From the NCBI GenBank assembly GCA_914767885.1, contig CAJZBQ010000011.1:310001-374000 (forward strand): a stretch of DNA of 64,000 bases, given 5' to 3'. The position numbers were made by a program, and so were the translations under genes. The notes beneath the pieces were generated by a model. It ran no database searches. It was not told the origin of the DNA and worked only from the letters and a program-made list of their open reading frames with translations. The stretch's first letter is position 1. Each line of letters starts with the position of its first letter. The DNA is from Blepharisma stoltei. Lineage: Eukaryota > Ciliophora > Heterotrichea > Heterotrichida > Blepharismidae. Shown here piece by piece: positions 1 to 10,622 of this stretch.

Positions 1-72
1 GCTCTTTATTTCTCCCACAGCACTCCTCAGGACTTCCTTCTTTTCTAACAAGTCATTCTCAATAGTCCTCAT
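1..72 (-). CDS. N-terminus of an unidentified protein, cut by window edge
   Basis: On the minus strand an ATG at position 72 opens 24 codons that run off the left edge of the window. The visible residues begin MRTIENDLLEKKEVL and are charged and probably helical. There is no recognisable domain in so short a piece. It is divergently placed with nothing else on its left. It could be an accidental open frame, but the AT-rich spacer upstream of the ATG looks like the other intergenic spacers here. Confidence 0.4.
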   Translation of the reverse strand, partial: MRTIENDLLEKKEVLRSAVGEIKS

Positions 73-177
73 ATTTAATAAATTTTATTACAATTAATAA
101 TCTCTTTTTGTTAGAAGTTTCTGGTTTATAGTTAGATTTATTAGAAGACTAATTACTGCGCAATTTTAAGCGTTAAT

Positions 178-2915
178 TTATTTATGCCTTCTTGTAGGTG
201 AGCCGCCAACTTCTCCAGCCCATGCCTTTTGGGTAGGCTGAGGATCAGTATTCCATGCATTCTTCATCATGAGATCAAAGTACCTGTCATCATCAATAGA
301 AGCAGAAACGTGGTTGTAGTACTCAGTGAACTCTTCTAATGTAATTCTATGATCTCTTGTATCTTCTTTAAATGAAGCGTGATGGGCTTCAAAGGTGTCT
401 AAAAATTCACACAAAATGTCATCTTCTGTCTTCTTGCCAGACCTTACGTCAGGGTGGTTAGTTGCATTGTAAACACCTCTGATATCGTCAATTTCGACAA
501 TGCCATTGCCGTTTTTATCAAGCTTGTTGAAGCACTGAGTGACAATGTGCTTTCTAAAGTTATTCATTTCTCCTCTGACTCTATGGACGAATTCTTCATA
601 ATCAATAGATCCGCTTCTATCAGCATCAAAGAAAGTGAATAATCTTCTTGAATCATCGTCAGAGAAGCCAGTTCTGAAATCTTTCATTGCTTTGGTGAAC
701 TCTTCTAAGCTTAAATTTCCTGACCCATCATCGTCCATTATCTTGAAAAGTTTAGCAATTCCTACAAACCCTCTGGCTCCGCCACGGGCATTTAGTTTTA
801 CTCTTAGCTGCTCAATCAGTCCGTCAACAGTTTGGTTGGCTGTATTTCTGATTGAAGATCTGCTGCCATAATCAATTGCTTGTTCTGTTGTACCGAATGG
901 GCTTTGAGCTTGTTGGTATTTTCTTCTGGAGCCATAGCTGAAGTCTTGTGAAGCCCAGGCTTCTTTTTTGTCAGGTTCTCCTTGAAGTTTCCAAGCATTG
1001 TTCATCATAAGCTCAAAGTATTGGTCATTGTCAATGCTTGCTGAGACATTGGCGTAATATTCTTCGAACTCTTGTTTGGTTACTCTTTGGTCTCTTTGAG
1101 AAAGGTCACTGATATTGTGGTGGGTTTCAAAGGTTTCTAAGAATTCACCTAAAACTTGGTCTTCAGTCTTTTTTCCGCTTTTTACGTCTGGGTGGCCTCT
1201 GGCGTCATAAACACCTCTGAGGTCAGTGATATCAACTACTCCGCTTCCATCTCTGTCTAGCTTAGTCCAGGCTTGATTGACGATGTTCTTTCTGAAATCG
1301 TTTAATGGCCCTCTGATTGCACGGATTAATTCGTCGAAATCTACAGTCCCACTTCTGTCTCTGTCAATTCCATTGAAAAGTATAGTGATTTCTTCATCAG
1401 AAATGCTGACTCTGAAGTCATGAATGCCCTTACTCCCCCCCCCCTCCGTGAGTGTGAACAAAACCATTAGAAAAATCACTATTTTTTGCCAAAAAAATTT
1501 TTTTAATAGAAAAATTTTTTATGGAAAAAAAATTTGATATATAAATGATAATTATTATAATGAAATCTAGAGCTAATTCTGTTTAATTTTAAACGAATTG
1601 CTTTTTAAATCATAAATGTTATAAATTAAATTAATATTTGCTTTCCAATTTTTACGAATTAGGATTTTTTTAAATTTCGAAAAAAAATATTTTTTTATAA
1701 AATTATATATAAAATTTTTTTAAAAAAAAAAATTAACCCCCCTCCGTGAGTGAACAAAATTTTTTTGTTCACTCACGGAGGGGAGTTAGTGAATTCTGCT
1801 CTTGACAGTGTTTTGCTATTATCGTCATCAATGATTTTGAAGGTTCTTTGGATACCGATGATTCCTCTTGTGCCTCTGGCTGCAAGTTTAGCTCTAAAAG
1901 CTTCAAAAATTGCAGCAGATTCTCTAGTTGGTCCTTGGTAGCGAGCTTCTCCTTTGGTCTCCTCCTTTCTTTCTTCTCTTGGGGCAGCTGTTTCGTTAAG
2001 TTTCCATGTGTTTGTCATCATCAATTCAAAGTACTGGTCATTGTCAATTGACATAGAAATGTTGTTATAGTACTCTTGGAACTCTTCTCTGGTGATTTTC
2101 TGGTCATTTTGTCCACCACCGATATTATGATGCATTTCAAAGGTCTCCAAGAATTCCCCTAAGACTTGATCTTCTGACTTCTTGCCTGCTTTCACGTCTG
2201 GGTGGTTTCTTGCACTGTAGGTCCCTCTGATATCATTAATATCAAGTACTCCTGAATGATCAGTGTCAATTTTACTAAAAGCTCTGGTCACCAGTGCAGT
2301 CCTAAACTCGTTCATTGGTCCTCTGACAGCTCTTAAAAACTCGTCATAATCGATATTTCCTGATCTATTTCTATCGATATACCCAAACAGTGACTGGATT
2401 TCAGCATCGCTCAAATCAACTGCAAAATCCTTCATAGCTTTGGTGAATTCTTGGAAGTCTAGGTTCTTCGAATTGTCGTCATCCATAATCTTGAACTGAC
2501 GCTGGAGGCCAATGATTCCTCTTCCTCCTCTTTCTGCAAGCTTATTTCTGAGCTTGATGATAGCTCTTTCACCTTGTTCGAGCTGAGCTGGGGTAAGTCC
2601 TTGAGGAGCTGCTGCTTTTTGTCTAAGCTTTTGTTCACCAAATAAAACTGCACTGAATTCTTTGTAGTCAAGGGTGCCATTGCTATCAACGTCGTAAATA
2701 TTGAAAAGTTCTTGGAGACGTTTTGGGTCTTGATAAGTCATCCCAACTTTTTCTAAAGCTTTAGTCCATTCTTCGAAGCTTAAAGTTCCGGAGTTGTCCA
2801 TGTCGAAGTATTTGAAGGATTTCAACAAAATACTTTCCTCGGTGAGACGACCTGTTACACGTTGAGAGAGCTTTTGTTTCAGTTCACGCTCGAAAGGACC
2901 ACGATTTTCTGCCAT
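178..2915 (-). CDS. Calcyphosin-like multi-EF-hand calcium-binding protein, split by a MITE
   Basis: Reading 2915 to 1786 and then 1432 to 178, with the MITE at 1430-1785 removed between TTA repeats, gives 793 codons in one frame. The protein is built of about four calcyphosin-like units, each with EF-hand loops such as DMDNSGTLSFEEW, DDDNSKNLDFQEF, DRNRSGNIDYDEF and DTDHSGVLDINDI. Each unit also has a recurring tail of the type KKSEDQVLGEFLETFE and a segment SIDNDQYFELMM. The join reads RAEFTKGIHDF, which matches the equivalent EFTKAMKDF of the other units. Calcyphosin family members bind calcium and in ciliates are often axonemal or cytoskeletal; that location is inference. Repeats are very similar, suggesting internal duplication. 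Confidence 0.9.
1430..1788 (+). mobile_element. Family-1 MITE inside a coding exon (IES)
   Basis: The element lies between two TTA copies (1430-1432 and 1786-1788). It begins with a C-run followed by TCCGTGAGTG and ends with its inverse, ACTCACGGAGGGGAG. A second copy of the terminal sequence lies just inside the right end, so 1738-1785 forms a near-perfect hairpin. The interior is extremely AT-rich. Deleting one TTA plus the element restores the EF-hand reading frame exactly. Confidence 0.92.
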
Positions 2916-3725
2916 TACTTTTTATCAAAATGGATTGCTTATTATTTCAGATGAATTTTTACAAGTCATTAGAAAAAAACTTTGGGAATGTTTATAATTT
3001 TGAAAAGAGAAGAAAAGAAAAAATTAAATTAAATGAAAAATGTTTTTTTGCTTTTTTAAGGAGGACTTTTTTATAGAGAGATCAAAAAGGCAATAAAACT
3101 CTGTCTATTTTTTTTTGATTTTAGTAATAAAATTACTTGTTTGAGTTTGTTTATAAATCATTGATTAAAAATTAATTTATGAGTAAAATTGGCTACTTGG
3201 TTAATTTTACAAGCAAAATAGAAATAATTATTTAGATGCTCAATTTTAAAACTGAAATAAATTAAATGTATAATTATATATGTGGCTTAATTGCTGATAA
3301 AGTATGGCATTTTAAATAGCTCTTGATTTATCTTTATTAAGAACTAAGGGCCTCAGCTTATGGCGCTAGGTAAGATGCATTCCGGATTTAATTTTAGCAA
3401 TATTTTCAAATCCGTCTTTTCATCTATTTAAATTTTATGATGCAATCACTTGATTTATACTCATATTCAATATGCTATCTCATAGCTATTTCTATAAACT
3501 CTTCTATAACATTAAATATAATTAGCACATCAAAACATCAACTCATTTATTTACATTAAGCCAAAATAACCAATCTTTATAGAAGAATTCACATCAGTTA
3601 TCATTTAACTCACAATTTAGAAGAATATTTTCAAAAATCCAAAATATTTTGCATGATGATTTTATTTTTGAATATTTATTTATTTCTTACAAAGTATATT
3701 GGGTGTAAACAGTCTAAATATTGAT
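2916..3725. other. Intergenic spacer with no gene seen
   Basis: About 800 bp of AT-rich sequence between the EF-hand gene start and the Tim gene stop. I see no open frame with coding character, no tRNA-like B box and no terminal inverted repeat. A slightly more GC-rich patch around 3345-3400 is unexplained. Confidence 0.5.
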
Positions 3726-3965
3726 TTAATTAGGGAAGTCTGTATGTGGCTCTTGAAGTTTAGCTAATCTCTCTAATTGCCTTACAAATGTTTTTTGGAA
3801 AGATTCTTGGTAGCGATCTTGACACATAGCCAGACATTGCTTTTCATTTGAGGTGAGATCATCAGAAGGCTTTGCAATGCATTTGTCAAAACACCCTTTC
3901 AGAAGTCCTTGGAGCATCAAAGCAAGCATATGGTTTTGCATTTGGGCCTGAAGCTGATCTTCCAT
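3726..3965 (-). CDS. Small Tim chaperone (Tim8/9/10/13 family)
   Basis: A 79-residue protein with the twin CX3C motif that defines small Tims: CFDKC near residue 25 and CLAMC near residue 45, separated by about 16 residues and set in two helices. Family members form hexamers in the mitochondrial intermembrane space. They carry hydrophobic precursors between the TOM complex and the TIM22 or SAM machinery. Length and spacing fit the family. The order of flanking residues (GLLKGCFDKCI, then KQCLAMCQDRY) is most like Tim13 or Tim8, but subtype assignment is uncertain. The gene is uninterrupted. Confidence 0.88.
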   Translation of the reverse strand: MEDQLQAQMQNHMLALMLQGLLKGCFDKCIAKPSDDLTSNEKQCLAMCQDRYQESFQKTFVRQLERLAKLQEPHTDFPN

Positions 3966-4064
3966 ATTTTATTATAAGCTGATTTCCACAGGATTTTAAT
4001 TATAAAATTGTGTGCTATTACATTTTATAAATTATCTTGGTCGATATCTTTATTGCTGGATTCC

Positions 4065-4425
4065 ATTACTTGTAGAAATAAATGGTGGCATCGACGGAAG
4101 ATGGACTTCAAGACAGGAGCAGGTAGAATCCGTCCTGATTAAGCTGAAAATAGTGCCTCACTTTTTGAAGTAGGCTTAGGGTTTGGGGATGCCTGCCGAT
4201 GATGTAAGTTTTCGTTTCTCCGAAGGATTTTCCCTGTCCCTCCAGATGGGCAAGTCAGGTTTTGCCTCCCACCTTGTCTTTGCTCATCAGGACTAAAGGG
4301 GCATCTACAAGAAGTGGCTCTAACCTAAGGAGCTAATCCTTAGGCTAGGCGGGGTTTACTTCAGATATGCAAACTAGTGGTCTATCCGCTTATGGCCTTA
4401 TAACACTTAACCTAACTTATTACTT
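4065..4425 (+). mobile_element. SINE-like retroposon, group A copy 1
   Basis: The copy starts near AAATAAATGGTGGCATCG and ends in TTATAACACTTAACCTAACTT. It is flanked by ATTACTT at 4065-4071 and 4419-4425, a probable 7-bp target duplication. It is clearly more GC-rich than its surroundings. It is diverged but alignable to the copies at 43609-43936 (opposite strand) and 55104-55460: all contain GCTGAAAATAGT followed by CACTTTTTGAAG, and GCTAATCCTTAGG further on. It carries no long reading frame and lies between two genes. Confidence 0.75.
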
Positions 4426-4643
4426 TTGAATTATCCGATATTTTTTTAAATTGATCTATCAAAGTTTCTTGAAAAGTAAGAAAATTAGGCTTTAAGAATT
4501 TATTTTAGCTAAAAATTAGCTCATAATCTCAATGGCTATAGCATTCATTATTTTTAGCAACTTCTACTTGCATAAAGATTTTATTATATGTGCTTTAATA
4601 GCTTATTATACTCAAATTACACTAAAATTTGTCATTATTTTAA

Positions 4644-6186
4644 TTAGACTCGGTTCATCATGGCTAAGAATTCCATATAATCGATTCTTCCATCCCCATT
4701 TTTATCAGTTTCCCTCATAATTTCTTGAATATCATCATCACTTATTAATACAGACAAATCTCCTCCTGTCAGCACCTCTCTAAGCTCATCATTGGTAATA
4801 AACCCACTTCTATCATGGTCAAAATGCTGAAAAGCAGTCTTAAGAAGTCCTTGATCCAAGTAAGTTTGGTTATATAAGCAAGCTGCCAAGAACTCTGTAT
4901 AGTCTATTTTCCCATTTCGATTTGAATCCAAAACTGAAAAAGTCGTTTCTAGTGTATCGCTATCTATATTTATCCCGCCCATTCTCATACCTTGATGCAG
5001 TTCTACCCTTGTAATAGTCCCATCTCCACTTGTATTGATTGATTTAAAAATCTTTTTTAGGTTTTCTATATCTTTTTCAGAAAGTTTTGATGCAATAAAC
5101 ATCAAAGTGACCCTTTTTAATTTTTGAGCATGAGAAAACGACTGTATCCCATCAAAAACTTCAGGTACTAATGGACATTGTGGTGTTGGTGCTAGCCCTT
5201 GAATTCATGGATGATGATATGCTTGTTTTGCATTCCATCTAATATCTGGGTCTTTTACAAGCAATCTTGCAATTAAATCTTTAGCGTGATCTGAGACAGT
5301 CGCAAAAGGCTTTGGTCTGAATGACCAATAGCCATTAAACACGCTCATCATAATTTCATTATTGTCTTTCCCATTAAATGGCGGTGTCCCTCCTAGCATT
5401 ATGTATAAAATCACCCCAAGTGACCAGCAATCTACTTGCTTTGTGTAGGACCCTGTTAGAATTTCTGGAGCCATGTAGTAAGGAGTTCCGTCTACTGCGT
5501 GCATAAGTTCAGCTTCATTAAGGACTTTGGAAAGCCCAAAATCGATTAACTTTAATTCGCTGTCTGAACTAGTGTCGACGAACAGACAATTTTCAGGCTT
5601 TATGTCTCTGTGGCAGACGTGATTCTGATGGCAATACATAGTTGCCGAAAACAAGTTTTTCATTATTTGAGCTGCTTGAGGGTTCATATTTTTGATATTG
5701 GATAAATCCCCTCATAGAAACTTATATTATTTTCCAAATTAAATCCAGAAATAATTCATAAATTAGTATATCAATAAGGTAAATTATAGAAATCTTTTTG
5801 TCTTTAAAATAAATAGCTTAAATCGCTGCTTGAGGCTCACTAAGAGTTCTTTGAGAAGTAATTCTCTGGAACAGTTCTCCACCTTGGCAGTGTTCCAGAA
5901 CCAAAAAGCACAATCGATCAGTTTCGAAAGTTTCAATTACATTGACTATATTCGGATGATCCAGGGCCTTTAAAATGGTTATTTCGTTGCAGAAAGTTCC
6001 GTAGTCTCGGACACGGTTTTTTTGCACAACTTTCACAGCCCTTAATATACCACTAGTATTATCCCTTGCCTGGAAAACTTTCCCATACGCCCCGCTTCCT
6101 ATTTCTTTTTCAAAAGTATAGCAAGTGGTTATGTCTACTGTACGTGAAGACACCAACCACTGTTTTTTGATAACAAGTTCAGCCAT
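4644..6186 (-). CDS. Calcium-dependent protein kinase (CDPK) with four EF-hands
   Basis: Segments 6186-5825 and 5670-4644 join in frame to give 462 residues when 154 bp is removed between 11-bp direct repeats. The kinase domain shows the glycine loop GSGAYGKVF, the lysine in RAVKVV, HRDIKPEN, DFG (in IDFGLSK) and GTPYYMAPEIL. TGA encodes the tryptophan of HHPW, the final kinase helix. After the autoinhibitory junction come four EF-hands with loops NTSGDGTITRVE, DSNRNGKIDYTE, DHDRSGFITNDE and DKNGDGRIDYME. Calcium binding to the EF-hands relieves inhibition in this family. No N-terminal myristoylation glycine is seen. Confidence 0.92.
5671..5835. other. Probable IES with an 11-bp non-TA pointer in the CDPK gene
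   Basis: GCTGCTTGAGG occurs at 5671-5681 and 5825-5835. Removing one copy plus the 143 bp between them makes the kinase helix read SEPQAAQIMKNLF and closes the frame. Both interrupted halves otherwise hit stops. The insert has no GT...AG intron ends, is AT-rich, and the repeats contain no TA dinucleotide. Confidence 0.75.
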
Positions 6187-7522
6187 TTGATAGATGCTTT
6201 TTAAAATTTATAACATTTTATTTAGCAAGCTAATGCTATGCTTCGAAAAAGCATTTTTTATCATGGAGTAGTAAATCAGCTATTGGGCTTAATTGACATA
6301 TTTGTAACTTCTCTTCTTTAAATAGGTTTTTTGGCAGAGCAGTAAAAATTTCGTTAAAAATATTAATTTTGAAATTTTAAATTAAAAATAGGGCAATAAT
6401 AATCTTGCATTTTATGGAAAATAATATATAAATGACTATTTAAGCATTATTTATAATAGTTTTTTATAAATCGATTGCTTGCTTATTCTTTGATTTATAT
6501 TGTGGGATAAGAATTATTTTTCAAGATCAGGATTTAATTATTCATCCTATATTTTTTTTTGAATTTTTAACTAACTCTTCTTATAAATGATGAGCACAGC
6601 CTTGAAAATTAATTTTTAGTTTATAAAATATATATTTATCGAGTCGTAGGGGAATTCTTTTTTTAATTGTTGTTAAAAAAGTATTTCATATATTAGTAAT
6701 TTTTAAGATTTTTCTTAATGAGTATTTCTTATTTTTATATAAAATTCTCAATTTGGAAGGCATTTATGCTAGATTCGATTATAAGAAGAGAGCATAATTC
6801 CAATAAAAGAAACTTTCAGTGGAAATTAGGAGTAAATAAAATATGAAAGTAAATAACTAAAATTCAATAAGCTAAATACTCTAATAACTAATCAATTCTT
6901 TAATAATTATTAGTCAAAATTTGCAAAATCTTGTTTAAAAAACTCTTTTGCAATAAATAGATTTTAAACTGTTTGCGTCACATTAATCATTTACCTTTTT
7001 ACGAAAAATACCAATAATTAGATAATCAATTTACTAATTTCTAAATTATAAATATCATTGGCCTTCTAGATATTCTTTAAATATTATGTCAAATATGATG
7101 AATCTATATATAATTTAACTTTACTGTTTAAAATTGTTAACTCCTCAATCCAGGAATATCAATGGGAATGTCCTAATTTTTGAGAAAATTAACCAATCCT
7201 CTTTAAGATTAAATATTTTTATAAATAAATAATTTTATTATAGATAGGAGTTTAGCTATTTTTTATAATCATATTAAAATAAACTAAAACATAGATTTAT
7301 AAATAGATTAGCTGAGATTTTTAAGATTCTAAAAATATTAATATAAATTTAATATTGAGCGTGAAAAATAATTGTGGTCGCTTTTAAAGGTTGGTAAATT
7401 ATCCTGCTTTGCATAATTTCTATAAGGTTAGAGAAGCAAATTTAATTAAATTAAAAAGTTATCACTGCAATTCACAATAATTTCAAGTTAAAATTGGAGA
7501 CTTATAATAATCGTTGAATTTA
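6187..7522. other. Long AT-rich intergenic spacer with no gene seen
   Basis: About 1.3 kb upstream of the CDPK and aquaporin starts, which are transcribed away from each other. Stops are dense in all six frames even when TGA is read as Trp. I see no terminal repeats, no tandem array and no RNA gene signature. Confidence 0.5.
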
Positions 7523-9117
7523 ATGGACACCTGGAGAAAATGGATTGGAGAAGCACATGGAACAACTAGTTAAAAGCTATTAACTTATCGAGATGCTCGC
7601 TATAATTCCGAAAGGACTAGCTCTACTCGTAATGCGTTTTTGTCTGCTTGCCAGTTCTTATACGACCTTACAAAGACTGCTATTGCCGGATGAGTTTTTG
7701 CACTTACACCCTGTAGTTAATCGACTCGCGTCACATGCTGTGCATCAAATGGATTGATCACCATTGAAAATTCAAAAGGTTGAATTTTCTGTTAACTCTC
7801 AGCCAAGATGGAAATCCTTAGCCCAGGGCATAATTCCTGGTTTCACACTGGGGAACAGTTCCGATTGGTCAAGGCGATTACCCATGAGACCGTTGGGAAA
7901 CCCTTTTCCAGCATCAGACCCATCTCCCGCTGAGGCAAGAACTTGGAATTTGTCTACAGCATGCGGTCGGTCAATCCGACATTGCACTTCACAATCAAGA
8001 GAAGCCTGCCGAATGCATATATCGAACGCCAGCCTCCCTTCCTCTAGGTCCTTGGCACCCTTTCGAATGTTGACTACAGGAGCTAAGAGTGTGGATTGAT
8101 TCGCCACACCATTTTAATGTATATACGCATAAAACAGCGCTCCTAACTTTCATATATGTAGTTACCAAAGGAGATCCAGCAGCTGTTGGTCTTGGCTACT
8201 GAATCATTGTTATTGGATGTGGGTTTATTGGCTCAGCTCATTTTAATCCTATAATAACTTTATCGGTTTTTGCTAACTTCCATTTTTAAATTCAAAAAAT
8301 ATCAATAAATGTATTTGTGAGTAAAATTGACCATATATAAATTTTAATTTTTATAGAGAAAATAATAATTTATATGTAAATAGCTTTGATACCTAATTTA
8401 ATGTCAGAAAAATCGAAGATTTGCTTATAAATTTTTTGCAATTAAAAGAAATTACACTTGAACAAAGTTAGCAATTTTGAATCCATAAGTTTGTATAAAT
8501 TAATTTTATTAAAATTTATTAAAATTTGTTAAATTTTTTCAAGCGCTCTCTTTAAATTGGAACAGATTTCTGGCTTCAATTTAAAAGGAGGGATTAACAA
8601 GATTTATTTCCGGACTTTAAGCAATGAAGAATCACATGAATTTATAGGAAATTTATTTTTACAAGTAATTGGGTCCGTAATCGGCGGTGTTCTTGGAACA
8701 CTTATAACTGGCAGCGACCACTACCACATTAAAATCAGCGAAAACGCATCATACTTTGAAGCGATTTTAGCAGAAGCATTTTTTACTAGCCAAATAATCC
8801 TTGTTTTCTTGATTATTCAACAAAGAACTGAAATGAAAATTCTTTCCAGCTCTGCAGTTGCAATGACATTGTTTGCATCAGCTATGGCTTGCAAACAAAT
8901 TTCTGGGAGTTGCTTTAACCCTACTCTTTGTATGGCAGTTGATTTAGTAAAAACAGTCCACTTCTGGGATATCCATATGATTAAGCACATATGGGTTTAT
9001 GTCTTAGGGCCTGCAATCGGTGGTCTAATCGGCGTCTTTTTCAGTTGTATTTTTTTGGGCGATAAGCAATATAAGCCTAGCCCCAGCATCTTAAAAGAAA
9101 ATAACTCAAGTATATAG
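7523..9117 (+). CDS. Aquaporin / major intrinsic protein, split by two insertions
   Basis: Three exonic pieces, 7523-7567, 8149-8280 and 8578-9117, join in frame to about 238 residues, the usual MIP length. The first half carries GSAHFNPIITLSV, where the canonical first NPA box is NPI. The second half carries GSCFNPTLCMAVD, so the second box is NPT. Several hydrophobic helices follow MIP spacing. Substituted NPA boxes are known in protist aquaporins and may alter selectivity. Joins were chosen on AACT and CTTC repeats because these keep the frame; the second join could differ by a codon or two. A tryptophan is encoded by TGA in GYW. Confidence 0.82.
7564..8148 (-). mobile_element. SINE-like retroposon, group B copy 1, inside the aquaporin gene
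   Basis: About 580 bp, GC-richer than the flanks, oriented minus: its 5' end (TTAAAATGGTGTGGCG) is near 8115 and its tail near 7570. It aligns along most of its length with the minus-strand complement of 51917-52454, sharing blocks such as AAGGGTGC, GAGGAAG, CCTCAG, and GAAAATTCAACC followed by an ATGGTG. AACT flanks it at 7564-7567 and 8145-8148, and removal between these restores GEAHGTTFIYVV in the aquaporin. Frames within it (7764-8107) are incidental. Confidence 0.78.
8277..8577. mobile_element. Second aquaporin insertion, related to family-2 MITEs
   Basis: Very AT-rich insert bounded by CTTC at 8277-8280 and 8574-8577. Near the right end it carries CTCTCTTTAAATTGGAACAG, the family-2 MITE terminus. 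Excision between the CTTC copies joins FANF to NLKGGINK in frame. A join at the nearby TTTAAA repeats would create a stop, so CTTC is preferred. Confidence 0.6.
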
Positions 9118-9635
9118 TTTGGGAATGCATATATTATCCCATTTAAGTCAAAAATTTTCTTATTTTTATGAATATTAAAAATAGACTAATTTAGCTTAAT
9201 AGATACACTAAAAGTGTACCCAAAGTATATGGAAAAATTCTGAGCATTCAGTCTCGAATTCGAAAGGATAAATTAATTATTAACTTCTGCCTCATCCTTG
9301 ATGAAACCATTCCAATTAAAATTTCATTTCATTCATCAAACAATTTTCATATCCTCAAGAATTAAGCTGACTTCAAATCTAGTTAAGTGTATTTGATAAA
9401 AATCAATATTCGAAATAATATTATATAATAGCAATTATAGTGATTTATAGCATATTTCAGTTATACTTCATATCTATCTGTCATCATTAACCCAAGATTT
9501 TCTATATTAAAAAATAAAATATTTTTCCCTCAATAATTTATTCTTACTTCTCATTCTTTATCGAACCAACAAGGATGGGGAGTAAGAATAATCCTTGAAA
9601 TTTTCACACTTCAAAAATATTCTTGAATATTTTTA
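9118..9635. other. Intergenic spacer with no gene seen
   Basis: About 520 bp of AT-rich sequence between two converging genes (aquaporin on plus, kinase on minus). No repeats or coding character were noticed. Confidence 0.45.
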
Positions 9636-10586
9636 CTATTTGAACGAACGTCTTCCAAAAGAATTTCTTGAATTTATTGGGCTTTTAACTTCTTCTACTT
9701 GTTCAGAGAAAATTGGAAATGTTTCTCTTCGGATAGACTGTAAAAATGGATGATTAAGACATTGAGCTGCACTTGATCTTTTTGAAGGATCCCAACAAAG
9801 AATTCTTGATAGAAAAGAGATAGCTTCCAATGGGGCAGAAGGCATGATGTCCTGCAGAGGGGCTGGAGCTCTGCGTGGAAAAGTAATCCCGAGTCTTCTT
9901 GATAGTTGAGGAAATTCAGGTCAGTTGTCAGCTGTAGGAGTCCCAAGTATTTCACAAATTTTCATTAATTGGTCTTGCTCATTTGTCCCTGGGAATATTG
10001 GTCTTTTCAGAAATATTTCTGCTAAAACACATCCAGCAGCAAAAACATCTGCAGGCCATGAATATCTTTGGCTTTTTAATAGCTGCTCAGGAGCTCTATA
10101 CCATCTTGTGCTTACATAATCTGTAAATGGCTGCCCATTTCTTAGGTCTTTTGCAATACCAAAATCGCCTATTTTGCAAGAATTCTGTGAAACTAAAATA
10201 TTTTCAGGCTTGATATCTCTATGAATAATCCCACTTTTATGAATATAAGCAAGTCCTTCAAAGACTTGCCTCATTATGTTTTTTATAAAAGTTAAGTCCA
10301 TTTGTGCATCTCTTGTTATTAATCCTAACAAATTTTGCTCCATATAGTCCATAACCAGATATAAATCATCAGCTTCTCGTATTATTTCTCTCAGTTTTAT
10401 TATATTAGGATGGCAAATTTTCCTTAAAATTGAGATTTCACGTAACTCATTACATTCCTCTCATGAGCCAAATGTACGCTTCAGTTTTTTAATAGCAACA
10501 ACTTCTTTTGAGCCTTTAACAGTAGCCATAGTCACACTTCCAAAAGTCCCATCCCCAAGAGTTCTGATTGTCCTGTACTTGTCCAT
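9636..10586 (-). CDS. MAK/ICK/MOK-type (RCK) protein kinase
   Basis: Uninterrupted 316-residue CMGC kinase. Visible motifs are GDGTFGSV, AIKKLKR, HRDIKPENILV, IGDFGIAK, and the activation loop TDYVSTRWYRAPE, whose TDY dual-phosphorylation signature is typical of the MAK/ICK group. TGA codes Trp in GSWEE and DNWPEF. RCK kinases control ciliary length and intraflagellar transport turn-around in other eukaryotes, which suits a ciliate; function here is inferred. It lacks the long C-terminal tail of animal MAK and ends soon after the kinase domain (residues about 290-316). The CEP19-like gene upstream lies only 36 bp from its start. Confidence 0.88.
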
Positions 10587-10622
10587 TTAATTTTATTGTT
10601 TTTTATATTAAATAATTTGAGA

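Noticed and set aside
5671..5835. A conventional intron in the CDPK gene
   Set aside because: No GT...AG ends fit, and all recognised introns here are exactly 15 nt; the 11-bp direct repeat explains the break better.
7764..8107. Overlapping open frames of about 100 codons on both strands
   Set aside because: They lie inside the group B retroposon; the other copy at 51.9-52.4 kb does not preserve them.
8283..8585. TTTAAA repeat as the pointer for the second aquaporin insert
   Set aside because: The joined sequence contains an in-frame TAA; the CTTC repeat does not.
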